Origin: a virus
Length of the DNA: 43,514 nt
Reading direction: 5' to 3' (one strand)
Virus record (IMG/VR): IMGVR_UViG_3300022208_000009
Span: 1 to 43,514 of that record
The first letter of the stretch is position 1; every line of letters begins with the position of its first letter. A model generated the notes under the pieces. It saw nothing but the letters and a program-made list of their open reading frames with translations, did not search any database and was not told the DNA's origin. The position numbers and the translations under genes are program-made. Below are positions 20,699-29,673 of this stretch, one piece after another.

Positions 20699-20878
20699 TT
20701 ACCCGACTTGTTTAGCCGCCGTCGGATTCAAGCGGTGATACAAAATCCAAAGCGCATCGACCTTCAACATAAGCCGGTTGTTCTGCGCGTCAAATTGCAC
20801 TTCAGCTGCCGCGCGATTTACGGCTTGCGGACTGCCGTAATGCGCGGTGAGCTTGGCGATGAGTTGAGTGGTGGTCAT
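20699..20878 (-). CDS. Small hypothetical protein
   Basis: A 59-residue gene between the DUF932 gene and the cysteine-containing gene upstream, with ATGA overlap at its start. The product has TQLIAKLTAHYGSPQAVNRA, resembling a short helix-turn-helix-like segment, and RLMLKVDALWILYHRL. It could be a small regulator; unproven. Confidence 0.7.
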   Translation of the reverse strand: MTTTQLIAKLTAHYGSPQAVNRAAAEVQFDAQNNRLMLKVDALWILYHRLNPTAAKQVG

Positions 20879-21177
20879 GCCGCTGCCATTTCTTTTGCTG
20901 CTGCGCGCCGCGCCGCTGTGTCTGCTTTAACCTCCGCCAGCGTTTTGCCTGCTGCTTGCATTGCTGCAATGCGCGCTGCACGCTTCGGTGTCTTGGTAGT
21001 CAGCTCGCGCAAACAATGCTGGCAGCAATCTTCGGGGGATAACGCCGCCATGAAAAAGAAAGTGTCGCGGTCAGGTATAGTTCCTGTAGGGTCGGTGCTC
21101 TTTCCATGTCCTTGTTTGCCGCAAGCAACACGCCCAAAGCTATAATCCTTTGCCCATTGTATGAAGTGATGTTTCAT
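20875..21177 (-). CDS. Small protein with a cysteine cluster
   Basis: A 100-residue protein with VACGKQGHGK and, further on, CCQHC, which could form a zinc site, and a basic Ala-rich C-terminal helix (KRAARIAAMQAAGKTLAEVK). First gene after promoter P2. No family recognised. Confidence 0.7.
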   Translation of the reverse strand: MKHHFIQWAKDYSFGRVACGKQGHGKSTDPTGTIPDRDTFFFMAALSPEDCCQHCLRELTTKTPKRAARIAAMQAAGKTLAEVKADTAARRAAAKEMAAA

Positions 21178-21226
21178 TTTGCTTTCTCCTCTTTCTGGTC
21201 AGCCGCAAAGCACAACTGATGGACGA

Positions 21227-21255
21227 ATTATGAACCATCTTTTCACAAAAAGCAA
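21227..21255 (-). promoter_or_regulatory. Leftward promoter P2
   Basis: Read on the - strand: TTGCTT (21255-21250), 17 bp, CATAAT (21232-21227). The 20 bases at 21217-21236 are identical to those at P1. It lies between the primase stop and the gene at 21177. Confidence 0.82.
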
Positions 21256-21296
21256 CATATTTTATGAACTTTTTATTTGATTTATGAATCAATGAC

Positions 21297-23462
21297 TTAG
21301 AACGGAACTTTCAGGGATTGCAGCTTCTCGTTTGTGCATTCGACGCCCTGTTTTACATAAACTGCTGCCAATTTGCCGTCATATTTCCAGCGTCCGTCTG
21401 CACGCGCCGGGTTGCGATGCGGAAAATATTTTTGGCGCATCAATGCGGGTGCGAGTCTGCCACCATAATCTTTCACATGACCTGTGCCATTGCGCAGCAG
21501 CACCGCCATGATGGCATCGCTGCGCAGCAAGTCCGGCTCGCCCATCTCATGCAATGCGTCGATGAATTCGTGGTCGGAAGTGAATGAGGTGCTGATGACG
21601 CTCTGATGCGCGTAAGTTTTGCGCTGTCCGTTGTTTGGTGAGAATTTACTCAGATCGCGAGCATGCAAGAATGCGGCCACATGTGCGAACCCGCCATCGT
21701 TGAACCAGTCCCACAGTGTCGAGAAATATTCCTTCACCTTCTCATCATCCGTCAGTCCCATTTCAGCTTTAGAGGCGCACTCAATAACATCGTAGCGCCT
21801 GTCGTCAGCAGGGATGTAGATTCCGGTCAGCAGATGGTTGGTCGTGACAATTACGCCGCAATGCATCTTGACGGAATAGGTGTGGCCGTATTTCGGATTG
21901 ACGGTGGCATAATCTGGTGAGCCTGCGATCAACACCTTCATGCGTTCGTTGAATGCCCATTTGCTCATATCATGCAAATTGGCCGCTTCGCTAACACGCA
22001 CGAGCGTGGCCGTGACGTATTCATTGTAGGCCGAATCCAATATTGATGGCTCTGTGTTGGCCACGTTCCAAGCGCCAATGGCCGGAATGCAGAATTCAAC
22101 TGCCGTGTCCTTGCCGACACCTTGGTCGCCTGCGATCAGCAAAGCGAATCGCGGCTTCTGTTCTGGACATTGGACTCTGTGAGCCATGTAGTCAAGGAAT
22201 TGGTCTGCGTCACCCGGCTTGTTAAACACGCGCTGCACGTGCTCAAGGAACGGTGAAGCTAGGTTTGCCTTGCCTAACTCGATGACGGGCTTCCGGTATG
22301 CGTTAAACACGGCGGAGCCAGTCTCAACGATAAGGTCGCCTTCGCGACAATCGAATCCTTTTATGTAATCGCCCTCCAATGCCGGGGTCTTGGTCATGCT
22401 CGTTGCGAGCATGTGTTGTTGAAGCCATGTTGACGCCTTTATCAGCGCGCCTTCCTGATTGATCTTTCCAACTGCGCAATCAACTGCCGCCGCTATCCAA
22501 AAGCTGGCTGTAGGGCGGTATATGAAATTGTTTCCGGGCGCGAAGAACACAAAATTCTGAATCGGGACGATTCCTATTTCTGGCGACCAACCTCCGCTGA
22601 TGGCCAGATAAACAATTGAGCCTACCGATAAATTGCTGCCTGCCGTCACATCTTGGCTGATGTCGTAAAATGCCTCTTTCATTATCTCATCGTGATTTCT
22701 GCCCTTCTGGCCTCCCCAGCCATCAGACCAATCATTGTATAATTTCCAAGCGTCTTCTGAGCGTCCATATTCACGACCAAGAATTATGCCAATGTTGCGC
22801 CATGTGTCTCGATCGTCCGGAGAGACGTGGTCAAGCATGGTTCTGACTTGGCCTAGGCTGTATTTCTTTTGGCGATTATAGCTTCCGCGTAAATCTTTTT
22901 TCTTCTCAAGCAAATATTCTGGCAGATCGTCGAGCGGTGCATCATTCATCCATTCATATGACGAACCACTGCGATGACGCGATGGCGCGGCAATTATATA
23001 TCCGCCATCAGAGCGCACATCGATGCCTTTCCCAAGACGGTTGCTGCCGGTCTTCAATGCAGAATTGTATTTGAATAATACGTGCAGACCGCCACTGCCG
23101 GTCTTGGACATCAATGTGTTTGGTTCGCCTTTATCGGCTATGAGTGCCGACCATGTCTCTGCACCGCATTTGCCATGGCCGATGTCGATGTCAATCACCG
23201 TGATACCGGAGGCTTTGCCAGTCACAACGCCTATGTTTGATGGGGGAGAATTTTCACCAAACCAACTTTCTATCTGGGCAAGGTCTTGTGATGCTTCTTT
23301 CAACCCACGAGGCGTGCGCGGGTGTTTGCCGGAATCTGGGCATGCAGCCTTGCCACATGAGCATTCGCCACCTTCCAAGACTGTGTGACAAGGAAATATG
23401 CGCCAACCTTGTTCGATATATTTCCTTGCAGCTGATAAAATTTCTTTTCTGTAATTTTCCAT
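21297..23462 (-). CDS. Primase-polymerase/helicase fusion (D5-like replication protein)
   Basis: A 721-residue replication initiator. The N-terminal prim-pol domain (about 1-200) has a zinc-like CSCGKAACPDSGKHPR, the metal site VIDIDIGHG and SGGLHVLFK, followed by GIDVRSDGGYIIAAPS. A PriCT-like linker (RTMLDHVSPDDRDTWRNIGI) leads to a superfamily 3-type helicase with Walker A GDQGVGKDTA near residue 447 and VTTNHLL downstream (sensor 1). It would lay primers and unwind DNA for the family C polymerase. It follows GGAGGCACCG. Confidence 0.93.
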   Translation of the reverse strand: MENYRKEILSAARKYIEQGWRIFPCHTVLEGGECSCGKAACPDSGKHPRTPRGLKEASQDLAQIESWFGENSPPSNIGVVTGKASGITVIDIDIGHGKCGAETWSALIADKGEPNTLMSKTGSGGLHVLFKYNSALKTGSNRLGKGIDVRSDGGYIIAAPSRHRSGSSYEWMNDAPLDDLPEYLLEKKKDLRGSYNRQKKYSLGQVRTMLDHVSPDDRDTWRNIGIILGREYGRSEDAWKLYNDWSDGWGGQKGRNHDEIMKEAFYDISQDVTAGSNLSVGSIVYLAISGGWSPEIGIVPIQNFVFFAPGNNFIYRPTASFWIAAAVDCAVGKINQEGALIKASTWLQQHMLATSMTKTPALEGDYIKGFDCREGDLIVETGSAVFNAYRKPVIELGKANLASPFLEHVQRVFNKPGDADQFLDYMAHRVQCPEQKPRFALLIAGDQGVGKDTAVEFCIPAIGAWNVANTEPSILDSAYNEYVTATLVRVSEAANLHDMSKWAFNERMKVLIAGSPDYATVNPKYGHTYSVKMHCGVIVTTNHLLTGIYIPADDRRYDVIECASKAEMGLTDDEKVKEYFSTLWDWFNDGGFAHVAAFLHARDLSKFSPNNGQRKTYAHQSVISTSFTSDHEFIDALHEMGEPDLLRSDAIMAVLLRNGTGHVKDYGGRLAPALMRQKYFPHRNPARADGRWKYDGKLAAVYVKQGVECTNEKLQSLKVPF

Positions 23463-23472
23463 CGGTGCCTCC

Positions 23473-23709
23473 TCAAGATATTTTTTCGTAAAGAATGAAC
23501 GCTTTTATTGCTCCGCTTTTTGTGCGCCAAATTCCGTCTGGTGTCGTCGGGCAAGGTCGCGGTGCATACCCAAGGTGTCTGGCGACAACAGATGTGTGTT
23601 CTCTGCCACAATTGAATGTCGTGGAATGCACTACCTGTGGCCAGTTTAATTTCTCCAATGCTATGGAGGCTATTTCGATTTTGTCTTGTAAAGATTGTTT
23701 CTTGCCCAT
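23473..23709 (-). CDS. Hypothetical early protein
   Basis: A 78-residue basic protein, first gene of the leftward block. It contains KIEIASIALEKLNWPQVVHS and a HLGYAPRPCPTTPDGIWRT stretch that may contact DNA. The start (23709) has only a weak ribosome binding site. Its place next to the divergent regulatory region would suit an autoregulator, by inference only. Confidence 0.65.
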   Translation of the reverse strand: MGKKQSLQDKIEIASIALEKLNWPQVVHSTTFNCGREHTSVVARHLGYAPRPCPTTPDGIWRTKSGAIKAFILYEKIS

Positions 23710-23741
23710 GGTGAATTGTTATTGCTATTTGTCGTTTTGAA

Positions 23742-23770
23742 ATTATGCCTGGAAAGTTTCTGGAAAGCAA
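23742..23770 (-). promoter_or_regulatory. Leftward promoter P5, main early promoter
   Basis: Read on the - strand: TTGCTT (23770-23765), 17 bp, CATAAT (23747-23742). It has the same -35, spacing and -10 as P2. It starts the leftward block in the divergent gap. Confidence 0.82.
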
Positions 23771-23809
23771 ACTTTATTTTGCTCATAAAATAATACGTTT
23801 TTTGAGGGA

Positions 23810-23930
23810 CGAACGTGGGGGGACGTGCCCCTATAAAGTCCACCCCCCCTATAATTTATACTTTCCCTTTAGATCTACTTAATGATTTATGTTCTCCACC
23901 AAAGTATAGGGGCACGCCCCCCCACGTTCG
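23810..23930. repeat. Inverted repeat with 26-bp arms around an AT-rich core
   Basis: The arm at 23810-23835 and the arm at 23905-23930 are inverted copies with 25 of 26 bases matching. The 69-bp spacer includes a TATAAT (23850-23855). The word CACGTTCG occurs inverted at 23810-23817 and direct at 23923, 23931 and 23963. Position between the two divergent blocks and just before the terminase genes suits an operator, an origin or a packaging (pac) site. Confidence 0.75.
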
Positions 23931-24083
23931 CACGTTCGGTCGGAAGTGCTTGGAAAGTGACCCACGTTCGTGCCCTACGTCCAGTTGAAAAATAACTTTC
24001 CTTTTGCATTCAGATGGCGCATAATTGCAGCAGCAAGTCGTGGTGCATTCAGAAAAAGTTCAAAACGATGAGGTATTGTTACA

Positions 24084-24461
24084 ATGGCTGACGGCAAAGT
24101 TGGTGCACCAAAAGGAAACCGCAACAGCGCGAAGACCCGCATCTTCACCAATACGCTTCTTGACCTCATCAAGAACGAAGAACTCACACTCCCCGAAAAC
24201 AAACGCCGCCTGCGCATGTGCGCTGGCAAATTGCTGTCGAAAGCAGCAGCGGGCGAAGCATGGGCGGTAAAGGAACTCGCAAACCGCATCGAAGGCAAAG
24301 CGATTCAGGGCGTGGAACTTTCTGGCCCCGGTGGTAGTGCGGTAAATTTCTTTGACCCTGCAATGATGCGCAACCTGTCGCCCGGCGAACTGGACAAGCT
24401 CAAGGAACTGCTGGGCAAGGCCGCAGTCGGAATACCCGATGAGGAATATCCCGGTGAATAG
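24084..24461 (+). CDS. terS: Terminase small subunit
   Basis: A 125-residue protein right before the large terminase. It starts GAPKGNRNSAKTRIFTNTLL, the usual opening of phage small terminases, then a helical central part and an acidic C-terminal tail (PDEEYPGE). It should bind the packaging site, probably near the repeats at 23.81-23.97 kb, and pass DNA to the large subunit. It overlaps the next gene by 23 bases. Confidence 0.85.
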   Translation: MADGKVGAPKGNRNSAKTRIFTNTLLDLIKNEELTLPENKRRLRMCAGKLLSKAAAGEAWAVKELANRIEGKAIQGVELSGPGGSAVNFFDPAMMRNLSPGELDKLKELLGKAAVGIPDEEYPGE

Positions 24462-25971
24462 CGCCGCGCACATGCTCGCCGAACTCAACGCACTGGAAGA
24501 CGTGCGCACGAACCCGCTGCATTTCATGCGCGATGTGCTGCACCTCGAAGGCGATCGCTACTACCTCGACAAATGGCAAGAGGAATTGGTCGAGGCGATT
24601 GCGGACGTGTATCGCAAGCAGAACAGCATTCCCACAAAGCTGAACCACGACGGCAAGACGATGTTCACTGTGCGCGCGATGCACGGCCCCGGCAAGACAT
24701 TCACCGTCGCGGCGGTCATGCACTGGTTCAACAATGCGTTTCGCGGGCGCATCATCTGCACCGCACCAAAAGAGAAACAGCTCGCCACGCGCCTGTGGCC
24801 AGCCTTCCGCAAGATCGCAGTTCGCGCAGGCCGCGAATATTCTGACGCAATCAAAATCGACAGCACGAAGATTGTCTGGCATGGTGACGAAGACTGGTGC
24901 GCACTGGCCGAGACCGCATCACAGCCGGAAAACCTCGCGGGCTACCATGACGACTACATGCTGTTCATCGTGGACGAGGCATCGGGCGTGAACGAATTGA
25001 TGTTCCCTGTCATCGAGGGGGCAATCTCTACCGGCACCGTCGTCATCCTATTGCTCATCGGCAACCCGACAAAAAACCAAGGGACATTCTTCGCCTCGCA
25101 CTGCACGCCGAAGGTCGCAAAAAACTATTACCAGATGCACGTTGACCTCGACAAGACAACCCGCGTCAGTCGCGATTGGGTCAAGCGCATGGAAGACAAA
25201 TACGGGCGCAACAGTCCAGTCGTCAAGGTGCGCTGCTATGGGGAGTTTGCGGACACTGATGAGGCGCAGCTTATTCCGTATGACTGGATTGTTGCAGCGA
25301 TGGAAAAAGAAAGCTGCGCCGATGGTTCGGTGCCGCGCTTGCGTATATCGGTTGACGTTGCTGATGGCGGCGATGACTTCACCGTAGTAACTGCGGCGCG
25401 TGTATATGAAACAGGCAAAGACGTGCTGGAGCAACGCCAGTTTAACTTCCCTTCTGCTGAATCGCCAATACTCGCAGCGCAAGCGGCCATCGCGTTGTTC
25501 GATGCGCATCGTGGCGACGTGCGCAATGGCGATGACATGGTGATTGACTCGCTCGGCGTAGGTGCGGGGACTGCGGGCTATCTGATCGAGCGCGGGCATA
25601 ACGTGGTGGCATATAAAGGCGGCGCAGGCTCAGACGATACGACACAGTGGCGCAATCGCCGGACGCAATCCTACATCTGTATGCGCGATGCGCTGCGCGA
25701 GGGCAAGCTGTCATTCGCCGAGGGCTTCACTGACGCGGAAGACATGGACGAGTTCACCGCGCAGATGTGCAGCGTTAAAACGAAACCGGGAAGCGAACGT
25801 CTTGAAGAATTGGAGACCAAAGAAAGTATGAAGGCACGTGGACTTAAATCGCCGGACAAGGCCGATGGCATTGCGATGCTGTACGCAACACAAGCACCAA
25901 CCATGCCGACGCAGTTGGATGTTATCATTCCGACGACTGCTTCTGTCGCAAGTCAGGGGGACTGGTCGTGA
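24439..25971 (+). CDS. terL: Terminase large subunit
   Basis: A 510-residue DNA-packaging motor. The ATPase half has Walker A MHGPGKT near residue 81 and Walker B LFIVDEASG near 177. The nuclease half has ISVDVADGGDD near 302 and DSLGVGAG near 370, which hold the metal-binding acids of the RNase H-like nuclease. No integrase-type or holdfast additions are seen. Headful packaging is likely from the circularly closed assembly, but the cut mode cannot be read directly. Confidence 0.95.
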   Translation: MRNIPVNSAAHMLAELNALEDVRTNPLHFMRDVLHLEGDRYYLDKWQEELVEAIADVYRKQNSIPTKLNHDGKTMFTVRAMHGPGKTFTVAAVMHWFNNAFRGRIICTAPKEKQLATRLWPAFRKIAVRAGREYSDAIKIDSTKIVWHGDEDWCALAETASQPENLAGYHDDYMLFIVDEASGVNELMFPVIEGAISTGTVVILLLIGNPTKNQGTFFASHCTPKVAKNYYQMHVDLDKTTRVSRDWVKRMEDKYGRNSPVVKVRCYGEFADTDEAQLIPYDWIVAAMEKESCADGSVPRLRISVDVADGGDDFTVVTAARVYETGKDVLEQRQFNFPSAESPILAAQAAIALFDAHRGDVRNGDDMVIDSLGVGAGTAGYLIERGHNVVAYKGGAGSDDTTQWRNRRTQSYICMRDALREGKLSFAEGFTDAEDMDEFTAQMCSVKTKPGSERLEELETKESMKARGLKSPDKADGIAMLYATQAPTMPTQLDVIIPTTASVASQGDWS

Positions 25972-26069
25972 ACATGCCCGCCGAAGAATACCAAATGATC
26001 CCGCGACTGATGGTCGTGGACAGCCGAATGGATATTGCTCGGCGGTACAGTATATGCGATAGGGGTTAA
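25968..26069 (+). CDS. Tiny protein between terminase and portal
   Basis: A 33-residue frame starting at a GTG that overlaps the terminase stop (GTGA). It reads MNMPAEEYQMIPRLMVVDSR and ends RRYSICDRG. Small genes with a similar helix-turn-helix look, often starting near this place, occur between terminase and portal genes in Mu-like heads. Support is only the overlap and position. Confidence 0.4.
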   Translation: MNMPAEEYQMIPRLMVVDSRMDIARRYSICDRG

Positions 26070-26123
26070 AAATGCCGCGAATCAAACCGCTGATTATTCC
26101 ATCACCATCAAATGGGTGCAGCC

Positions 26124-28556
26124 ATGAAATTATTTGGACGTGAACTGAGCTTTGCAAAGCAACCCGCCGAACTTCCTGCGATGTCCGGAGAAGCCGCATG
26201 GTCTGAGTCATCCATGTATCGCGGTGCGGACTTTCCGAAATACAACCCCGACGCACTGCTGGCGCGCAAGGGTTACGCCATCTATGGCAAGATGCTCCTC
26301 GACGAACAGATCAAAGCGGTCGTTCGTTTCAAGCGCGACGCAATCACCTCGCGCGATCATCTGTTCACCTGTGACCACGAATTGCTGAGTGCTGACGAAC
26401 AGCAGAAGCGTATCACCATATTCAACAAGACCATCGAGAAGATGGAAGCGCCATTCACCGATGCGCTCAACGGCATCATGTCTGCGATGTATAACGGCTT
26501 CTCCATGACGGAGAAAGTGCTACAACCGATCAACATCGACGGCACGACATGGATGGGCGTCAAGCGTTTGAAGTTGCGCCCATGCGACACATTCTTTTTC
26601 CATGTTGACGAATACGGCAATGTCGAAAAGCTCACGCAGCAATACGAAGGCAACGAGCAGGAACTGGACTTGACGCGCTTCATTCATTTCGTGCAGAATC
26701 CGGACCATGATGAGCACTACGGGCGCAGCGAATTGCGCGAATGCTATCGTGCGTATTTCAGCAAGGACATGATTATCAAGTTCCAGAATATTCATCTGGA
26801 GCGGTTTGCGGCTGGCTTTGTTTGGGCAGCACCAAGAGATGGTAAGACGCTATCGCAGAATTCTGTGGAATTCACGACGCTGAAGAATGTGCTGAACAAC
26901 CTAAAGGCAACGAGCAGCGTCATTTTACCCAGCGGCTATGAGTTGAATATCGAGCACCCCGCAACCACAGACGCATTCGAGCGTGCGATCAGCCAGCACG
27001 ATAAGAGCATTGCCAAGGCATTGCTTGTTCCTAACCTAATGGGCATCAGCGAACAGGGGGGCACGGGCAGCTATAGCCAGTCGCAGACGCAGCTTGAGGC
27101 ATTCCTCTGGACGTTGGACGCAGACGCTACCCGCCTTGAGGCAGCGCTCAATCAGCAATTGTTCAAGGAGCTGGGCGACTTGAACTTCGGCGATGGTATG
27201 TATCCGCAATTCAAGTTTAAGCCAGTCAGCGACACCCGCAAACTGGAGATCGTCAAAATATGGCAGCAGCTTGTGACGGCGGGCGCAGTACAGGCGACCG
27301 ATGCGGACGAGGCATACTTGCGGGACGCGCTGGAGCTGCCGAAGAAGCCTGCTATCGAAGGCGATGCACCTGACTTGATTTTGAATGGCGCGCAGGTCAC
27401 ATCGCTGGTCGGCATTGTTGCGCAGGTGGGCAGCGGTACGCTATCGCCCGAAGCGGCCAAGGCGCTTATCACTGCTGTGTTTCCGATTACAGAGGATCAG
27501 GCAGGCAAGATGGTGGACAGCGCGAAGGTTGAGAAGCCTGAACCCGTTGCTGCATTGCCGGGCGACCCCGAACTCGGCGAAGATGGCAAACCACTGCCGA
27601 AGCCAAACGAGCAGGAAGAAACCATCGTCGGCAAGATGGGCGTATCAGTCAGCGCATTTAGCAAAGCGATGAAGCGCGTGGACTTCGCGGTCATCGCGAA
27701 CAAGGCCGACAACAGTAGCAAGGACACTGCATACGAACTCGCCGCAATTAACAGCGCGGCAGTTGCGCGCATCGTTGCGCTGGCTGAGGACTTGAAGCTG
27801 GGCACCGCTGAAGGCAACCCGAACGACATCCAGAAAATCAGCTACACAGCCGCCGAAATGTCCGCGCTCAAAGCGACCGCATCCAAGGGGCTGGTCGAAA
27901 CATGGCGCATTGGTGCGTCGCACGCGAAGCGCGAACTGCAAAAAGCCAAGGGCGCTGCATTCGCAACCAATGATCTTGCACTGCAAGATGTTGCCGCTGC
28001 GTACATCAAGCAAAAGGGCTACACGCTCGCAGGCGACATCAGCTCCGCGACGAAAAAGACAATCAATAATATTTTATTGGAAGGCGTGAAGGTCAGCAAG
28101 ACAGCGGAAGAAACCAAGCAAGCAATTTACAAGGCGCTGGAAGCGGACGGCATGTTGACGGAAGAGGCGGTTGAAGAAGCCCTTGGTACGACAACGGTGA
28201 AGTCTACGAATGCGCGCATTGAGACCGCCGTTCGCACGACCTCATTCGAGGCAATCAACGAGGCGCGCTACAATTTCTTCAGCGACCCTGAACTGGCAGG
28301 CTTTGTTGAGGCGCTGGAATATAGCGCCGTACTGGATGACCGCACGACTGAGATATGCTCACAGCTCAATGGAGAAACCTATGGCATCGACTCGGACGTG
28401 TGGTCAACCTTCCGTCCGCCGAATCATTTTAATTGTCGCAGCCTGTTGATCCCAGTCACGGTGCGAGACACTTGGACGGAAAGCGGAGAGCCGACAGCAA
28501 TGCCGCAAAAAGGATTCGGCTTTAGTAAATGCAATCATAATCACGGAGGGAAATGA
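26124..28556 (+). CDS. Portal protein fused to a Mu F-like head morphogenesis domain
   Basis: An 810-residue fusion. Residues 1 to about 430 are a DUF935-type (Mu gp29-like) portal, with LDEQIKAVVRFKRDAITSRD and SQLQLEAFL-like stem-to-crown landmarks. The C-terminal third ends in the Mu F-like minor head fold: TSFEAINEARYNFFSD, then SAVLDDRTTEICSQLNG near residue 735 and the FRPPNHFNCRSLLIPV signature. The portal makes the twelve-fold ring for DNA entry; Mu F-like proteins are minor head components. They are usually two genes. The start at 26124 is preferred; an earlier one at 26112 is possible. Confidence 0.9.
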   Translation: MKLFGRELSFAKQPAELPAMSGEAAWSESSMYRGADFPKYNPDALLARKGYAIYGKMLLDEQIKAVVRFKRDAITSRDHLFTCDHELLSADEQQKRITIFNKTIEKMEAPFTDALNGIMSAMYNGFSMTEKVLQPINIDGTTWMGVKRLKLRPCDTFFFHVDEYGNVEKLTQQYEGNEQELDLTRFIHFVQNPDHDEHYGRSELRECYRAYFSKDMIIKFQNIHLERFAAGFVWAAPRDGKTLSQNSVEFTTLKNVLNNLKATSSVILPSGYELNIEHPATTDAFERAISQHDKSIAKALLVPNLMGISEQGGTGSYSQSQTQLEAFLWTLDADATRLEAALNQQLFKELGDLNFGDGMYPQFKFKPVSDTRKLEIVKIWQQLVTAGAVQATDADEAYLRDALELPKKPAIEGDAPDLILNGAQVTSLVGIVAQVGSGTLSPEAAKALITAVFPITEDQAGKMVDSAKVEKPEPVAALPGDPELGEDGKPLPKPNEQEETIVGKMGVSVSAFSKAMKRVDFAVIANKADNSSKDTAYELAAINSAAVARIVALAEDLKLGTAEGNPNDIQKISYTAAEMSALKATASKGLVETWRIGASHAKRELQKAKGAAFATNDLALQDVAAAYIKQKGYTLAGDISSATKKTINNILLEGVKVSKTAEETKQAIYKALEADGMLTEEAVEEALGTTTVKSTNARIETAVRTTSFEAINEARYNFFSDPELAGFVEALEYSAVLDDRTTEICSQLNGETYGIDSDVWSTFRPPNHFNCRSLLIPVTVRDTWTESGEPTAMPQKGFGFSKCNHNHGGK

Positions 28557-28557
28557 A

Positions 28558-28854
28558 ATGAGACTTCACAAAGATGATCTTGGCAATGTGGTGCAGGCGG
28601 TAGGGCTTGGTGTATCGGGCAGCACCACTAATATCGTGACGGTTGCAGCGAGCTGCGCGATTTCCAGCGTGGCACTGGACGGACTGTATCGCATCACCAG
28701 TAATGTGGATGTTCACCTCGCCGTGGGTTCGGCCGCCACGAATGATGAGCCGTTGTGGGCTAATACAGAAACTCACAAATACATCAACAATAAAAAGCTG
28801 GCCGCGTTCTGCGACGTGTCTAGCGGCATTGTTTCAGCCACGCTCTGCCCATAA
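28558..28854 (+). CDS. Small virion-region protein
   Basis: A 98-residue protein right after the portal fusion, with a GGAGGG leader. It is rich in Val, Ala, Ser and Thr and reads as a beta-sandwich-like domain (SSVALDGLYRITSNVDVHLAV). Similar short beta proteins serve as head decoration or fibre subunits. No family recognised. Confidence 0.7.
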   Translation: MRLHKDDLGNVVQAVGLGVSGSTTNIVTVAASCAISSVALDGLYRITSNVDVHLAVGSAATNDEPLWANTETHKYINNKKLAAFCDVSSGIVSATLCP

Positions 28855-28856
28855 TC

Positions 28857-29672
28857 ATGTTAGCAGGCATTTCAAAAATAGGGTGTCTGGGAAATCACGG
28901 GCAGCAGTTGACGCTGAGCCAGCGCATGGCTGCGCTCTTCGCCGCCGGTGAGCAGGGCTTCTTGTACGACCCATCAGACCTATCCACGCTATCACAGAAC
29001 TCCGATGGCACTGGCGCGGTGACAGTCGGCGACCCCGTTGGGAGAATGCTCGACAAGTCCGGCAGAGGGAATCATGCTACTCAATCAATAGCAATCAACA
29101 GGCCGGTATTGCAGATTGATGGTAACGGTAAATACTACTTAGCCTGCAACGGCACAAATACATGGATGCAGGTTGCAAGTTTCACGCCTGGAGTTGGAAT
29201 ACTGGCATTAGCAGTAGGTGTTCGGAAGACTGCGATTGGTAATAACTGGATTATCAGCAGCATGATGTCAGGAGCAATCAATAGAAAATGGCAGTTAAAT
29301 GGCAACGCAAATGGGTACGGATTCCTTCACTATAACGATGTAGGATTGTCCTCAGCCGTAGCTAACACCACAGATTATGCGCCACCAAACACAGCAACGC
29401 TATTGAGCTATTCTGATTATGCTCAAGTTGCTGTGGCGGACGAACTTAAATTAAAAATAAACAGTGTTATTCCTGCTTTGACTTATACGAATAACAATAT
29501 CTCATCTGCAAATTATGCAGCCAGTCAGCTTAGACTATTCGCAGCTTATGATGGCGCGGCAAATTTCTTTACAGGCAATTTCTACGGAGCTGTCGGCAGG
29601 TTCGCAGCTACCAACGCCACCCAACTCACCTCTATGGAAGCTTACATGAACAGCAAGACAGGAGCATATTAA
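28857..29672 (+). CDS. Concanavalin/LamG-like virion protein
   Basis: A 271-residue protein beginning with a short leader and then GFLYDPSDLSTLSQNSDGTG and LDKSGRGNHATQ, the common entry of phage lectin-like (LamG/concanavalin) domains; the rest is beta-strand rich with many Asn, Ala and Tyr and ends in the AAYDGAANFFTGNFYGAVGR strand of this fold. Such domains normally bind glycans from tail fibres; here the gene sits in the head module, so it may decorate the capsid. No ribosome binding site: probably coupled to the gene before. Confidence 0.75.
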   Translation: MLAGISKIGCLGNHGQQLTLSQRMAALFAAGEQGFLYDPSDLSTLSQNSDGTGAVTVGDPVGRMLDKSGRGNHATQSIAINRPVLQIDGNGKYYLACNGTNTWMQVASFTPGVGILALAVGVRKTAIGNNWIISSMMSGAINRKWQLNGNANGYGFLHYNDVGLSSAVANTTDYAPPNTATLLSYSDYAQVAVADELKLKINSVIPALTYTNNNISSANYAASQLRLFAAYDGAANFFTGNFYGAVGRFAATNATQLTSMEAYMNSKTGAY

Positions 29673-29673
29673 A

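Noticed and set aside
23836-23904. CRISPR array or tRNA in the divergent gap
   Set aside because: Only two inverted arms and short words are present, with no regular spacer pattern and no cloverleaf.
26072-26143. 23-codon frame between terminase and portal genes
   Set aside because: Very short and overlapping the portal start, with only a weak binding site; not enough to support a gene.
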